This document shows positions 15,468-23,225 of a stretch of DNA of 29,037 bases, one piece after another (within the stretch, counting starts at the first letter, position 1; each line of letters starts with the position of its first letter). The stretch is from DATBFG01 sp036558645. Lineage in GTDB: Bacteria; Acidobacteriota; Terriglobia; Terriglobales; Acidobacteriaceae. Both the position numbers and the translations under genes were made by a program. The notes under the pieces are model-generated. The model ran no database searches and had not been told where the DNA came from. It saw only the letters and a program-made list of their open reading frames with translations. The stretch spans positions 1 to 29,037 of the forward strand of contig DATBFG010000041.1 in the NCBI GenBank assembly GCA_036558645.1. Direction: 5' to 3'.

Positions 15468-16553
15468 ATGTCCAGATACATTTCATACCGCGATTTTGAT
15501 TGGTTGCTGCTGGCCTTCGTGCTTCTGGTATGCGGCCTGGGAGTACTCGAGATTCGCAGCGCGACTGAACATTCCAAGTTCGCCGGTGTCCACGTTAGGC
15601 AGATTTACTGGATCATTGGGGGCGTGCTGGCCATGTTCCTCGTCAGCCTAATAAATTACCAGGCCTTACTCGACCGGGTGCACTGGATGTACATCGCTGC
15701 CCTGGCGTCCCTGATATCGGTGCTGATTTTTGGGCAGAAGTATCTTGGTGCGCGGCGCTGGATCAAAATGCCCGGTGGAATGCACTTTCAGCCTTCAGAA
15801 TGGGTGAAGCTGATCCTGATTCTGGCGGTTGCGAAATATTTTGCGGATTTGCATCAGAGGGAACTCTCCTGGGCGGATTTCCTGAAGGCGGGGGCGATCG
15901 TGGGAGTTCCGATGTTGATGGTTCTGGGACAGCCTGACCTCGGGACAGCGCTTACTTACATCCCGATTGCCCTAGTTGCTCTTTTCCTTGGCGGAATGCG
16001 CTGGAGGCAGGCGGGGGCCGTGTTGCTGGTGTTAGCCCTGTGCATGCCGCTGGCTTGGCACCATATGAAGGACTACCAGAAGCAGCGGCTGGTTAGTTTT
16101 CGCGACCCGGATTCAGATCCGCGGGGAGCGGGATATCACGTTAATCAGTCGTTAATTGCGGTCGGTTCAGGTGGGCTTTGGGGAAGCGACTCAGGTTCTC
16201 AGACGCACCTTGCCTTCCTGCCCGAACCGCATACAGACTTTATTTTCGCGGCTTTTGCCGAGGAACATGGTTTTGTGGGTGCGTTAGGCGTTTTACTGCT
16301 ATACTTTATCGTGCTGATGCGTTTGACTCAGAACGCGCAAACGGCGCCCGACCGCGCCGGCACGTTCGTGGTGATGGGTGTGGTCGCGGTGCTTAGCTTC
16401 CACATTCTGGTCAACGTAGGCATGGTGGTCGGTTTTATGCCGGTCACGGGAATACCCCTGCCATTAATGAGTTACGGTGGGTCTTCTGTCCTGTTCATGT
16501 TTTTGGCGCTAGGTATCGTGATGAATGTTCGTATGCGCCGTTTCGTAAATTGA
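15468..16553 (+). CDS. rodA: Peptidoglycan glycosyltransferase RodA (SEDS family)
   Basis: RodA polymerises lipid II into glycan strands during cell elongation, paired with PBP2. The 361 residues carry about ten hydrophobic segments, the normal RodA size. Diagnostic stretches are 'ARRWIKMPGGMHFQPSEWVKL' in part (the 'QPSE' motif), 'GQPDLGTAL', 'EPHTDFIFAAFAEEHGF' with the conserved Asp D257, and 'GIPLPLMSYGGSSVLF' near the C-terminus. The ATG at 15468 has no clear Shine-Dalgarno sequence. The 61-base gap after mrdA contains no terminator, so translation may depend on the mrdA transcript. The next coding start is 393 bases downstream. Confidence 0.97.
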   Translation: MSRYISYRDFDWLLLAFVLLVCGLGVLEIRSATEHSKFAGVHVRQIYWIIGGVLAMFLVSLINYQALLDRVHWMYIAALASLISVLIFGQKYLGARRWIKMPGGMHFQPSEWVKLILILAVAKYFADLHQRELSWADFLKAGAIVGVPMLMVLGQPDLGTALTYIPIALVALFLGGMRWRQAGAVLLVLALCMPLAWHHMKDYQKQRLVSFRDPDSDPRGAGYHVNQSLIAVGSGGLWGSDSGSQTHLAFLPEPHTDFIFAAFAEEHGFVGALGVLLLYFIVLMRLTQNAQTAPDRAGTFVVMGVVAVLSFHILVNVGMVVGFMPVTGIPLPLMSYGGSSVLFMFLALGIVMNVRMRRFVN

Positions 16554-16946
16554 ACCGGAAGAGACGCAGGAAAGGATTGCCGCCCTTGCCGTTTGCGGCT
16601 AACAACAAGATTACGATCGCCCTCGCGTAAAGAGGGTATTCATCGGCCAGAACAGCAGTTGGCCGGACAGGATTGAAGCAGAAAACGCTGCCGGGCGGGT
16701 AACGGCCCCCCTAAAACTCTCTGCGAAGGATAGTTGGGAGAGCGGTCACAAACCCAGTGCAGCGTAGTGCGATCAGTGCGACAGACTTTTACTCCACTGT
16801 TACGAAGTTGGACCCGGAGACATCTCCGAGGGCCGAGCCTCGTCTCTCTATTGAGGCTATCGCAATGCTAAATCCTCTCCGTTCCTCCTGCCTTTGACCC
16901 GGTGACCTCCGTGGACCGTTGAGCGGTCCCGGAACCGGAGTATTGC
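16554..16946 (+). promoter_or_regulatory. Gene-free, hairpin-rich leader of the RNase E/G gene
   Basis: These 393 bases hold no convincing coding frame but many perfect short stems in series: CCCTC/GAGGG (16620-16636), CGGCCA/TGGCCG (16644-16665), CTCTC/GAGAG (16717-16742), CGGAG/CTCCG with an ACAT loop (16815-16828), AGCCTC/GAGGCT (16836-16858), and GGACCG/CGGTCC with a TTGAG loop (16913-16929). The last hairpin sits eight bases before the GGAG ribosome site (16937-16940) of the ATG at 16947. The first could end the rodA transcript weakly. Escherichia coli rne also has a long structured leader through which RNase E limits its own mRNA; a similar autoregulatory role here is inference. I see no match to RNase P RNA, tmRNA, 6S RNA or a riboswitch consensus that I know. 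Confidence 0.55.
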
Positions 16947-19652
16947 ATGACAAGAGAATTGTTTGTGTCTTCCACCCCGCACGAAACCAAGGTGGGCCTG
17001 GTAGAAGACGATCAGCTAGCTGAGATTTACCTTGAACTTGAAAACGAATATACCCTCGCCGGATCCATCTATAAAGGAAAGGTGACTCGCGTTCTTCCCG
17101 GAATGCAGTCAGCTTTCGTTGATATCGGCCTGGAACGCGATGCGTTCCTATATGTCTCCGATTTCATGGATGTGGAAGAAGGGGAAGACATCGAAGAGGT
17201 TCCAACCAATCGGGCACCTTCTCCTGAAGCCGCCCGTGTATCGCAAAGCCAAGCCCCGCCACGGGCAGATCACGAACCTGTAACACGGACGGAGGGCGAG
17301 TCGTTTGTCATTGAAAGCCCAGACTTTGACGAGGCCAAGCAGACCTCGGACGACACCAAGCCTGAGCAGGCGGATGCTGGCATAGAAACCAGCCGTGAAT
17401 CAAATGGTGGGAATGGCGGCGACAGTCGAGGTGGTTTTCGCGGGCGGCGCCGTCGCCGTGGACGCCGCGGTGAACGGATGCCGGAATCGAAGTTTGCGCG
17501 CTCAGGAGACCTCTCGCGTGAGTCACCCCCTCGATCGGAGCGTTCCTCCTCTCGATCCGATTACGGTCCGCCGCCCGGATATCAACCGATCCTCCTTCCT
17601 GGCGAGTCCATATCCAAATACCAGCGGCTTGCGCAGGCGAAAACCTCAGCTCCGTTAAAAGAAGCCGAAGCGACCGCAACTCCTAAACCCGCTCCATCGC
17701 TTACGTCGAGATTCCCAGAAGATGAGCCACTGTTCGCAACACATGAGGAGGTTCAAGAAACAAGTTCCTCTGGAGCGTCTGCCGCGCGGGTCGAGAGCGA
17801 AGGGGAAACTCCTTCTGAGCATGAGCGCGACTACCAGGACGAGCAACTAAGCCACGAGACTGTTGCAGCCTTCGATGAGGCAGTGGACGACAGTTTTTCC
17901 GAAGACGAGCATCATGAGGAACCAGTGCAGTCGACGGTGGCCGCCGCAGGTCATGCCGGTACCCTGGAAGAAGAAGAGATTGAGGAAGACGAAGCAGACC
18001 TCTCCTCCTATGTGGAGGAGCTTGATGAAGACTCTGCGTTTGAGGAAATGGAAGAGGAAACACACGCTGCGGACGAATATGGCGCGAATGGGGCCGGCTA
18101 TATTGCAACATCGAGCGAACCTTCGGATATCGTCCCATCCCAAGAGAAAGCGATCGTAGACTCGCACGACGTTGACGAGACAGAAGAAATCGTCGAAGAA
18201 GCTACAGCGGAAGAGGATGATGAGGCTGCTGCAGAGGCAGAGATTGAGCAGGCACAGGCCGAGGCTGAGGCTGCATTGGAAGCCGAAGCTCGCGGCGACG
18301 GCACCATCGATGCCAGGGCTGAGGTTCGCGCACCGGCTGCCACGGCAGGTTATACGCAGCGGGCCGCACGCCCATCATTCGATCGGCGTGGGGGTGGGCG
18401 GGGACGTCGCGGGGGGAAGCGCTTCCATCGCCGCCGTGAGCCGCAGCAACTGCCGCAGATCACCGACCTCCTCAAGGAAGGACAGGAGATTCTGGTTCAG
18501 ATCGCAAAAGAACCGATCGGGAAGAAGGGGGCGCGGATAACCAGCCACATCGCGCTGCCCGGACGCTTCCTCGTGTATATGCCTACGGTGAACCACACCG
18601 GTGTCTCACGAAAGATCGCATCAGAAGAAGAACGTCAAAGACTGAAGCGAATCATTCTCAGTGAGCGGGAAAACGGCCACGGCGGTTTTATCGTTCGAAC
18701 TGCCGCGCAAGGGGCAAACGAAGAAGAACTTCGCGCCGATATCCGCTTCCTCAAGGGGTTGTGGACGGAAATTCGGACTCGTGCCGAAAACGGAAAGGCC
18801 CCTTCGCTGATCTATCACGATCTCAACGTCGTCGAGCGGGTATTGCGAGACCAGGTCACTTCAGACTTCTCCGCGATCTGGGTCGATAGCGAGCAGGAAT
18901 ACGAACGCATCCTTCGCTTTGCGAACCGTTTCCAGTCGGCGCTGGTTCGACGTGTGAAGCTATACACGAAAGAGACTCCGCTATTCGAGCAGTTCGGTCT
19001 GAAGGATGAAATCGACAAGGCGCTGAAATCGAAAGTGTGGCTGAAGAGCGGCGGCTACATCGTCATAAACCAGACCGAAGCGCTGGTTGCAATTGACGTC
19101 AACACGGGAAAATACGTCGGCAAGACAGCGCGTCTTGAAGACACCATCGTGAAGACCAATGTCGATGCGATCAAGGAGATCGTCCGCCAGATTCGGTTGC
19201 GCGACCTGGGTGGCATCATTGTCATCGACTTCATCGACATGGATGAGCGCCGCAATCGTCAGAAAGTTATGCAGGCGCTCGAAGAAGCCTTGCGGCACGA
19301 CCGGGCGCCGTCAAAGGTGCTCCAGTTCAATGATTTTGGACTGGTTGCGATCACTCGCAAGCGTGTGAAGCAGTCGCTGGAGCGCACCATCGGCTCGCCC
19401 TGCCCATACTGCCAATCAACTGGCTTCGTGAAGTCTGTGAATACGATCTGCAACGAGATTTATGTCGAGTTGCGCAAGGTTGCGAAACACATCGACTCTG
19501 CCGATGTTATGTTGCGGGTCAATCCTGAAGTCGCGAAGGCGTTGAAGTCGAACAACGGCCGCGCCCTGAACGAAATGGAAGAGCTAACCAAGAAAACGGT
19601 CATTGTGAAGAGCGATCCTGCTCTGCACCAGGAACAGTTCGACGTGAATTAA
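16947..19652 (+). CDS. rng: Ribonuclease E/G family endoribonuclease with large disordered insertion in the S1 domain
   Basis: This 901-residue endonuclease processes rRNA and starts mRNA decay by cutting single-stranded AU-rich RNA. The first S1-domain half (about 35-75, 'GSIYKGKVTRVLPGMQSAFVDIG' in part) and the second half (about 503-545, 'LLKEGQEILVQIAKEPIGKKG') are separated by some 425 residues. That insertion has an Arg/Gly-rich block (about 160-177), a very acidic block (about 340-450) and a second Arg/Gly block (about 478-498). The catalytic core follows, with metal-binding D717 ('AIDVNTGK') and D761 ('VIDFIDM') and the Zn-link C819-P-Y-C822. The family normally carries its disordered scaffold at the C-terminus; here the protein ends soon after the core. 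GGAG and ATG 16947 fix the start. rng also neighbours mreBCD in E. coli. Whether it acts as RNase E or RNase G is open. Confidence 0.95.
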   Translation: MTRELFVSSTPHETKVGLVEDDQLAEIYLELENEYTLAGSIYKGKVTRVLPGMQSAFVDIGLERDAFLYVSDFMDVEEGEDIEEVPTNRAPSPEAARVSQSQAPPRADHEPVTRTEGESFVIESPDFDEAKQTSDDTKPEQADAGIETSRESNGGNGGDSRGGFRGRRRRRGRRGERMPESKFARSGDLSRESPPRSERSSSRSDYGPPPGYQPILLPGESISKYQRLAQAKTSAPLKEAEATATPKPAPSLTSRFPEDEPLFATHEEVQETSSSGASAARVESEGETPSEHERDYQDEQLSHETVAAFDEAVDDSFSEDEHHEEPVQSTVAAAGHAGTLEEEEIEEDEADLSSYVEELDEDSAFEEMEEETHAADEYGANGAGYIATSSEPSDIVPSQEKAIVDSHDVDETEEIVEEATAEEDDEAAAEAEIEQAQAEAEAALEAEARGDGTIDARAEVRAPAATAGYTQRAARPSFDRRGGGRGRRGGKRFHRRREPQQLPQITDLLKEGQEILVQIAKEPIGKKGARITSHIALPGRFLVYMPTVNHTGVSRKIASEEERQRLKRIILSERENGHGGFIVRTAAQGANEEELRADIRFLKGLWTEIRTRAENGKAPSLIYHDLNVVERVLRDQVTSDFSAIWVDSEQEYERILRFANRFQSALVRRVKLYTKETPLFEQFGLKDEIDKALKSKVWLKSGGYIVINQTEALVAIDVNTGKYVGKTARLEDTIVKTNVDAIKEIVRQIRLRDLGGIIVIDFIDMDERRNRQKVMQALEEALRHDRAPSKVLQFNDFGLVAITRKRVKQSLERTIGSPCPYCQSTGFVKSVNTICNEIYVELRKVAKHIDSADVMLRVNPEVAKALKSNNGRALNEMEELTKKTVIVKSDPALHQEQFDVN

Positions 19653-19674
19653 TCGCAGGAAGATCTGCAGTCTG

Positions 19675-19701
19675 AGCCGGGCACAAGCCCGGCTTTTCTT
19701 C
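19675..19701 (+). terminator. Intrinsic terminator of the RNase E/G gene
   Basis: AGCCGGGC (19675-19682) and GCCCGGCT (19687-19694) form a perfect eight-base-pair stem with an ACAA loop, followed by TTTTCTTC. It begins 22 bases after the stop codon. Confidence 0.93.
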
Positions 19702-19744
19702 TATCTCTGCTCGTAGTTCTGCGCAAAAGCTTGCATATTGACAG

Positions 19745-19819
19745 CCCCGGGAAGTCCGGGGAAACTGCTAACACCCGTTTCAAGCGCCTGTCCGCAGCTG
19801 GCTTCCGGCGCAGCAGTTT
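19745..19819 (+). promoter_or_regulatory. Structured DNA/RNA segment upstream of the PQQ-propeller gene
   Basis: CCCCGG/CCGGGG (19745-19761) makes a tight hairpin. Directly after it, AAACTGCT (19762-19769) pairs with AGCAGTTT (19812-19819) and encloses GCGCC/GGCGC (19784-19788 with 19807-19811). The two 3' arms are contiguous, giving a stem with a bulge on the 5' side. The ribosome site AAGG (19832-19835) lies 13 bases further on. This could be a regulatory leader; I cannot match it to a known riboswitch. Confidence 0.4.
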
Positions 19820-19845
19820 CCACTCCGGGTTTAAGGACTGATCTC

Positions 19846-21303
19846 ATGAAGCGTTCACCCGCCCAATCCCTTTGCGCGTTCACAATTCTTTGTTTCACTC
19901 TTGTTTCCACTGCCCAGTCCCAAATTACCGATTGGCCGCAATGGGGCAGAAGTCCACAACATGCCGGATTTATCCCCGCTACTGGACAAAGTCCAAACCA
20001 GAAGATCACCAGCGTGACCTACGACCCTTTTGTTGCCCAGGAATTGGCACAGAGCGGAGGCGAACTGCTAGTTCACTATCAGGCGCCCCTGGTGGACAAA
20101 ACCCAAGTATTCCTAGAGTACAAAAGCGGCACTTATACCGGCCCCAACTCGTGGAATTCGCAGATCTGGAACGAGCGCGCCTACGCATGGCAGGGAAACG
20201 ACCTGGTGCAACAGTGGAACTTCGAGAGCGATTGGAAGCCGGTGCCGGATGGCACGCACCTGGGGGGCTGGGAGCCGGTCTTCCATGCAGCTATTGCAAA
20301 GGGTTTTGTTTATGTGCCTGGCTTTGGCGGCTCAATCTACAAGGTCAATGAGGCGGATGGCACTGAGGCCGCACACTATCGTCCCTTTGGCCCGACCGAC
20401 GATCCCAACACGTACGTTACCGGGCCGCTCACGGTGGACACTGCTGGCAACGTCTACTACAACGTCGTGAAGCTAGATGCGAACGACGCCTGGAATAACG
20501 ACGTCAATGGCGCCTGGCTGGTCAAGGTCACCGCGCAGGGAGTAGCCCACAAGGTGAGCTACTCGGTTTTGGTTCCTGGCGCTCCGAACACTTGCGACGG
20601 TGCACCCTGCGGACACCAGCGTCCTTCGCTCAATGTTGCGCCGGCCGTTTCGCTCGATGGCAAGACCGTCTACACGATCGCCCGTGCCCACTTCAACTCC
20701 GGGTTCGCCTATGTGGTTGCGGCCAGCGCCAACCAGTTCACCCCCATGTGGAATACGTCTATGCGTGGGCTTGCCGGGCGCACCTCAGTCGCTTATGCCT
20801 CAGATCTTTCTTCCTCCACCCCGGCGGTCGCTCCCGACACCAGCATTCTCTACGGAGCGGTCGGCAATAACGGCGGTCGCGGCTACTTGCTCAAGTTGGA
20901 CGCCAATGGAAGCTTCGTGACTTCCTATGACTTCGGTTGGGACGAAACGCCAGCAATCTATCCGCATGACGGCACTTACTCGGTGATTCTCAAAGACAAC
21001 CACTACGGCACCGGAGGACCTTTTTACATCACCCGACTTGATTCAAATCTCGATCCCGAGTGGCACTACAGGAACCCGAGCGGAAGAGAGTGGTGCGTCA
21101 ACGCCCCGGCGGTGGATGCCACTGGCACCGTGTATGCCAACAACGAGGATGGATACGTGTATGTGATCAATCCTGACGGTTCTCTCAGGGGGCGCATTTT
21201 TCTGAGGCTTGCTCTCGGTGCGGCTTACACGCCGATCGCTATCGGGCGCGATGGCAAGATCTATACCGAAAACGCTGGAGACATGTTCGTGGTGGGAAAT
21301 TAG
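19846..21303 (+). CDS. Secreted PQQ-like beta-propeller protein
   Basis: This 485-residue protein starts with a Sec signal peptide ('MKRSPAQSLCAFTILCFTLV' then 'STAQSQ') and should be exported. 'DWPQWGRSPQHAGF' just after it is the usual opening of PQQ-binding-like (WD40-like) propellers. Several blade strands can be seen: 'GFVYVPGFGGSIYKVNEADG', 'GNVYYNVVKLDAN', 'GYVYVINPDGSLRG' and 'DGKIYTENAGDMFVVGN'. The residues needed for quinoprotein dehydrogenase activity (the Cys-Cys disulfide and metal site) are not evident, so it is probably a binding or scaffold propeller rather than an enzyme. I chose ATG 19846 because AAGG precedes it at suitable spacing and the signal peptide begins there; the same frame is open upstream without a good start. 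It stands alone after the RNase terminator. Confidence 0.85.
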   Translation: MKRSPAQSLCAFTILCFTLVSTAQSQITDWPQWGRSPQHAGFIPATGQSPNQKITSVTYDPFVAQELAQSGGELLVHYQAPLVDKTQVFLEYKSGTYTGPNSWNSQIWNERAYAWQGNDLVQQWNFESDWKPVPDGTHLGGWEPVFHAAIAKGFVYVPGFGGSIYKVNEADGTEAAHYRPFGPTDDPNTYVTGPLTVDTAGNVYYNVVKLDANDAWNNDVNGAWLVKVTAQGVAHKVSYSVLVPGAPNTCDGAPCGHQRPSLNVAPAVSLDGKTVYTIARAHFNSGFAYVVAASANQFTPMWNTSMRGLAGRTSVAYASDLSSSTPAVAPDTSILYGAVGNNGGRGYLLKLDANGSFVTSYDFGWDETPAIYPHDGTYSVILKDNHYGTGGPFYITRLDSNLDPEWHYRNPSGREWCVNAPAVDATGTVYANNEDGYVYVINPDGSLRGRIFLRLALGAAYTPIAIGRDGKIYTENAGDMFVVGN

Positions 21304-21371
21304 GACGAAGGTTGATATCTCTGAACGGGTTTTCAAATGACTGTGCCGGGCTACGGTTTACGACTGGATGA

Positions 21372-21428
21372 GGTACGAGGATATAGCCTGGTTACTGTCA
21401 GAGGTCGACGGGTGCAAACCCGAATACC
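21372..21428 (+). other. Compact hairpin with GNRA-type loop in the intergenic region
   Basis: GGTA (21372-21375) can pair with TACC (21425-21428), enclosing a perfect CGGGT/ACCCG stem with a GCAA loop (21409-21422). The heptamer GGGTGCA occurs twice nearby (21410-21416 and 21432-21438). It may be a small structured RNA element in the leader of the DUF885 gene, but chance folding is possible. Confidence 0.25.
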
Positions 21429-21464
21429 ATAGGGTGCACTTCCGCACATCGTGGCCTTTGTATG

Positions 21465-21480
21465 ATGTGATACGTTACAT
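21465..21480 (+). promoter_or_regulatory. ATGT-N8-ACAT palindrome overlapping a -10, before the DUF885 gene
   Basis: ATGT and ACAT are separated by exactly eight bases, and the symmetry extends by one G/C pair on each side (21464-21481). This is the classical PadR-type operator layout. TATGAT at 21461-21466 is a good -10 that overlaps it. The GTG start lies three bases beyond. A PadR protein is encoded in this window at 2087, but any PadR or similarly built regulator could be the partner. Confidence 0.45.
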
Positions 21481-21483
21481 CCT

Positions 21484-23223
21484 GTGAGGCCACCTTCGTT
21501 CATCTACAGGGTTCTTCTGTTTTGTTTAGTTCTTGGCCCAGCGATTCCAATCTCGGCCCGGGTCGATCAGGGTTCCGCTGCCGCCGCGACCTTCGACACT
21601 GTGATCGATGCCTTCTTCGACCTCTATTTTGAGTCCCATCCCAGTGCTGCCACCGCGAATGGCTTTCATCAATATGACGCGAAGCTCGAGGACTTCAGCC
21701 GTGCTGGCGTCGACCGTGAAATTTCAGCCTTGCACGAGTTCATTCCGAGAATCACCCAACTCCGCAGCACGAAGCTTTCTCAGCAGAACGCCGCTGACCT
21801 GGACTTCGTTGAAAGTCAGATCCACGCCCGCTTGCTGGAGTTGGAAGAGATTCGTTCCTGGGAGAAGGATCCCGATCCGTACGCAAGTGGGCCTGCCTAC
21901 AGTCTGTTCTTGCTGATGGAACGCAACTTTGCCTCTCCGGAAGTTCGTCTGCGTTCCGTCATCGCGCGTGAGAACCTGATTCCGGCTGTGCTAGACGCGG
22001 GACGACATAACCTCAAGTCTCCGCCGCGTGTCTTTACTGAAGTCGCCCTTGAGCAACTTCCGGGCACGATCGACTTCTTTCGCAAGAACATTCCTGAGGC
22101 TTTCTCCTCGGTCAAAGACTCGAAGCTGAAAGCTGAATTTCTCGAGAGCAACGAACGCGCTATCTCGGCTCTGCTCAAGTATCAGAATTTCCTTCGAGAA
22201 GACCTTCTGCCGGTATCGCGAGGCAACTTTGCCATCGGAGAAGAGAACTTCCGCAAGAAGCTCCTTTACGAAGAGATGGTCGATATCCCCATTTCGCGGT
22301 TACGGGAAATTGCGTATGCAGATCTTCGTCGAAATCAAGCGCAGCTAAAGGAAGTAGCCGCTCGGCTGGCGCCGAACAAGCCGTTATTCGATGTGCTCGC
22401 GATGGTCCGGAGAGATCATCCTGCGCCGCGTGACCTGATTCCAGACTTTCGCAAGACGTTGGCCGGTCTGCGCCAATTCATCGTCGATAAACAGATTGTC
22501 ACCATACCTTCGAAGCAGGAACCGGTCATCGAGGAAACCCCGCCCTTTGCCCGAGCGCTCACTGCAGCCGCCATGGAGGCTCCCGGACCCTACGAGACCG
22601 TTGATACGCGGGCGATCTTTCAGGTCACGCTCCCCGATGCCAAGTTGAGTCCAGCGCAAACCGAGGAATACATGGAAGGATTCAACCGCGGCACAATCAT
22701 CAGCACGGCGATCCACGAGGTGTATCCGGGACACTTCGAGCAATTCCTATGGGCGCAGCGCGCTCCATCCAAGGTACGCAAGATTCTCTATTGCGGAACC
22801 AACAGCGAAGGTTGGGCGCATTACACGGAACAAATGATGCTCGACAACGGCTATTCTGATGACCCTCGCTTGCGCGTTGGCCAGTTGATTGATGCGCTGT
22901 TGCGGGACTCCCGCTTTATTGCTGGGCTGGAGATGCATACCGGCAAGATGACCCTGCAACAAGCGCAGGATTTCTTCGTCAAAGAAGGATATCAAGTCTC
23001 ACCTATCGCGAAGCTGGAAGCCCGCCGCGGGACCAGCGATCCAACCTATCTGGTCTACACGCTGGGCAAACTCCAGATTATGAAACTTCGAGAGGATTAC
23101 CGGAAACAGCAGGGGGATCGGTTCACTCTTAAAGAATTTCACGATCGCTTTATGGAGCAGGGTGGGTTGCCAATCAAGATCATTCGTCGTGCCATGCTGG
23201 GGGACGATAGCCCTGCACTATAG
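21484..23223 (+). CDS. Secreted DUF885 family putative metallohydrolase
   Basis: This 579-residue protein begins with a signal peptide ('FIYRVLLFCLVLGPAIPISA') and should be periplasmic or lipid-free secreted. It matches DUF885, a family of about 550-600 residues predicted to be metal-dependent peptidases. The family signature is intact: H411-E-V-Y-P-G-H417 ('STAIHEVYPGHFEQF') supplies metal ligands and the catalytic Glu, and 'GWAHYTE' (443-449) supplies E449 as a likely further ligand. 'SHPSAATANGFHQYD' near the N-terminus is also typical. The start is a GTG with no Shine-Dalgarno sequence; no other start preserves the signal peptide. Its stop is two bases from the stop of the convergent gene at 23226, with no terminator between. 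The substrate is unknown. Confidence 0.88.
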   Translation: MRPPSFIYRVLLFCLVLGPAIPISARVDQGSAAAATFDTVIDAFFDLYFESHPSAATANGFHQYDAKLEDFSRAGVDREISALHEFIPRITQLRSTKLSQQNAADLDFVESQIHARLLELEEIRSWEKDPDPYASGPAYSLFLLMERNFASPEVRLRSVIARENLIPAVLDAGRHNLKSPPRVFTEVALEQLPGTIDFFRKNIPEAFSSVKDSKLKAEFLESNERAISALLKYQNFLREDLLPVSRGNFAIGEENFRKKLLYEEMVDIPISRLREIAYADLRRNQAQLKEVAARLAPNKPLFDVLAMVRRDHPAPRDLIPDFRKTLAGLRQFIVDKQIVTIPSKQEPVIEETPPFARALTAAAMEAPGPYETVDTRAIFQVTLPDAKLSPAQTEEYMEGFNRGTIISTAIHEVYPGHFEQFLWAQRAPSKVRKILYCGTNSEGWAHYTEQMMLDNGYSDDPRLRVGQLIDALLRDSRFIAGLEMHTGKMTLQQAQDFFVKEGYQVSPIAKLEARRGTSDPTYLVYTLGKLQIMKLREDYRKQQGDRFTLKEFHDRFMEQGGLPIKIIRRAMLGDDSPAL

Positions 23224-23225
23224 TC

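Noticed and set aside
16554..16946. RNase P RNA, tmRNA or 6S RNA in the gene-free stretch
   Set aside because: None of the conserved cores I know for these RNAs is present.
19738..19845. Upstream TTG start for the PQQ-propeller protein
   Set aside because: It would bury the signal peptide behind 36 residues and has no ribosome site; ATG 19846 has AAGG upstream.
21372..21428. tRNA gene or tRNA remnant
   Set aside because: The stretch resembles D- and T-arm wording, but the T-stem does not pair with a seven-base loop, the anticodon arm is missing and the acceptor helix is only four pairs.
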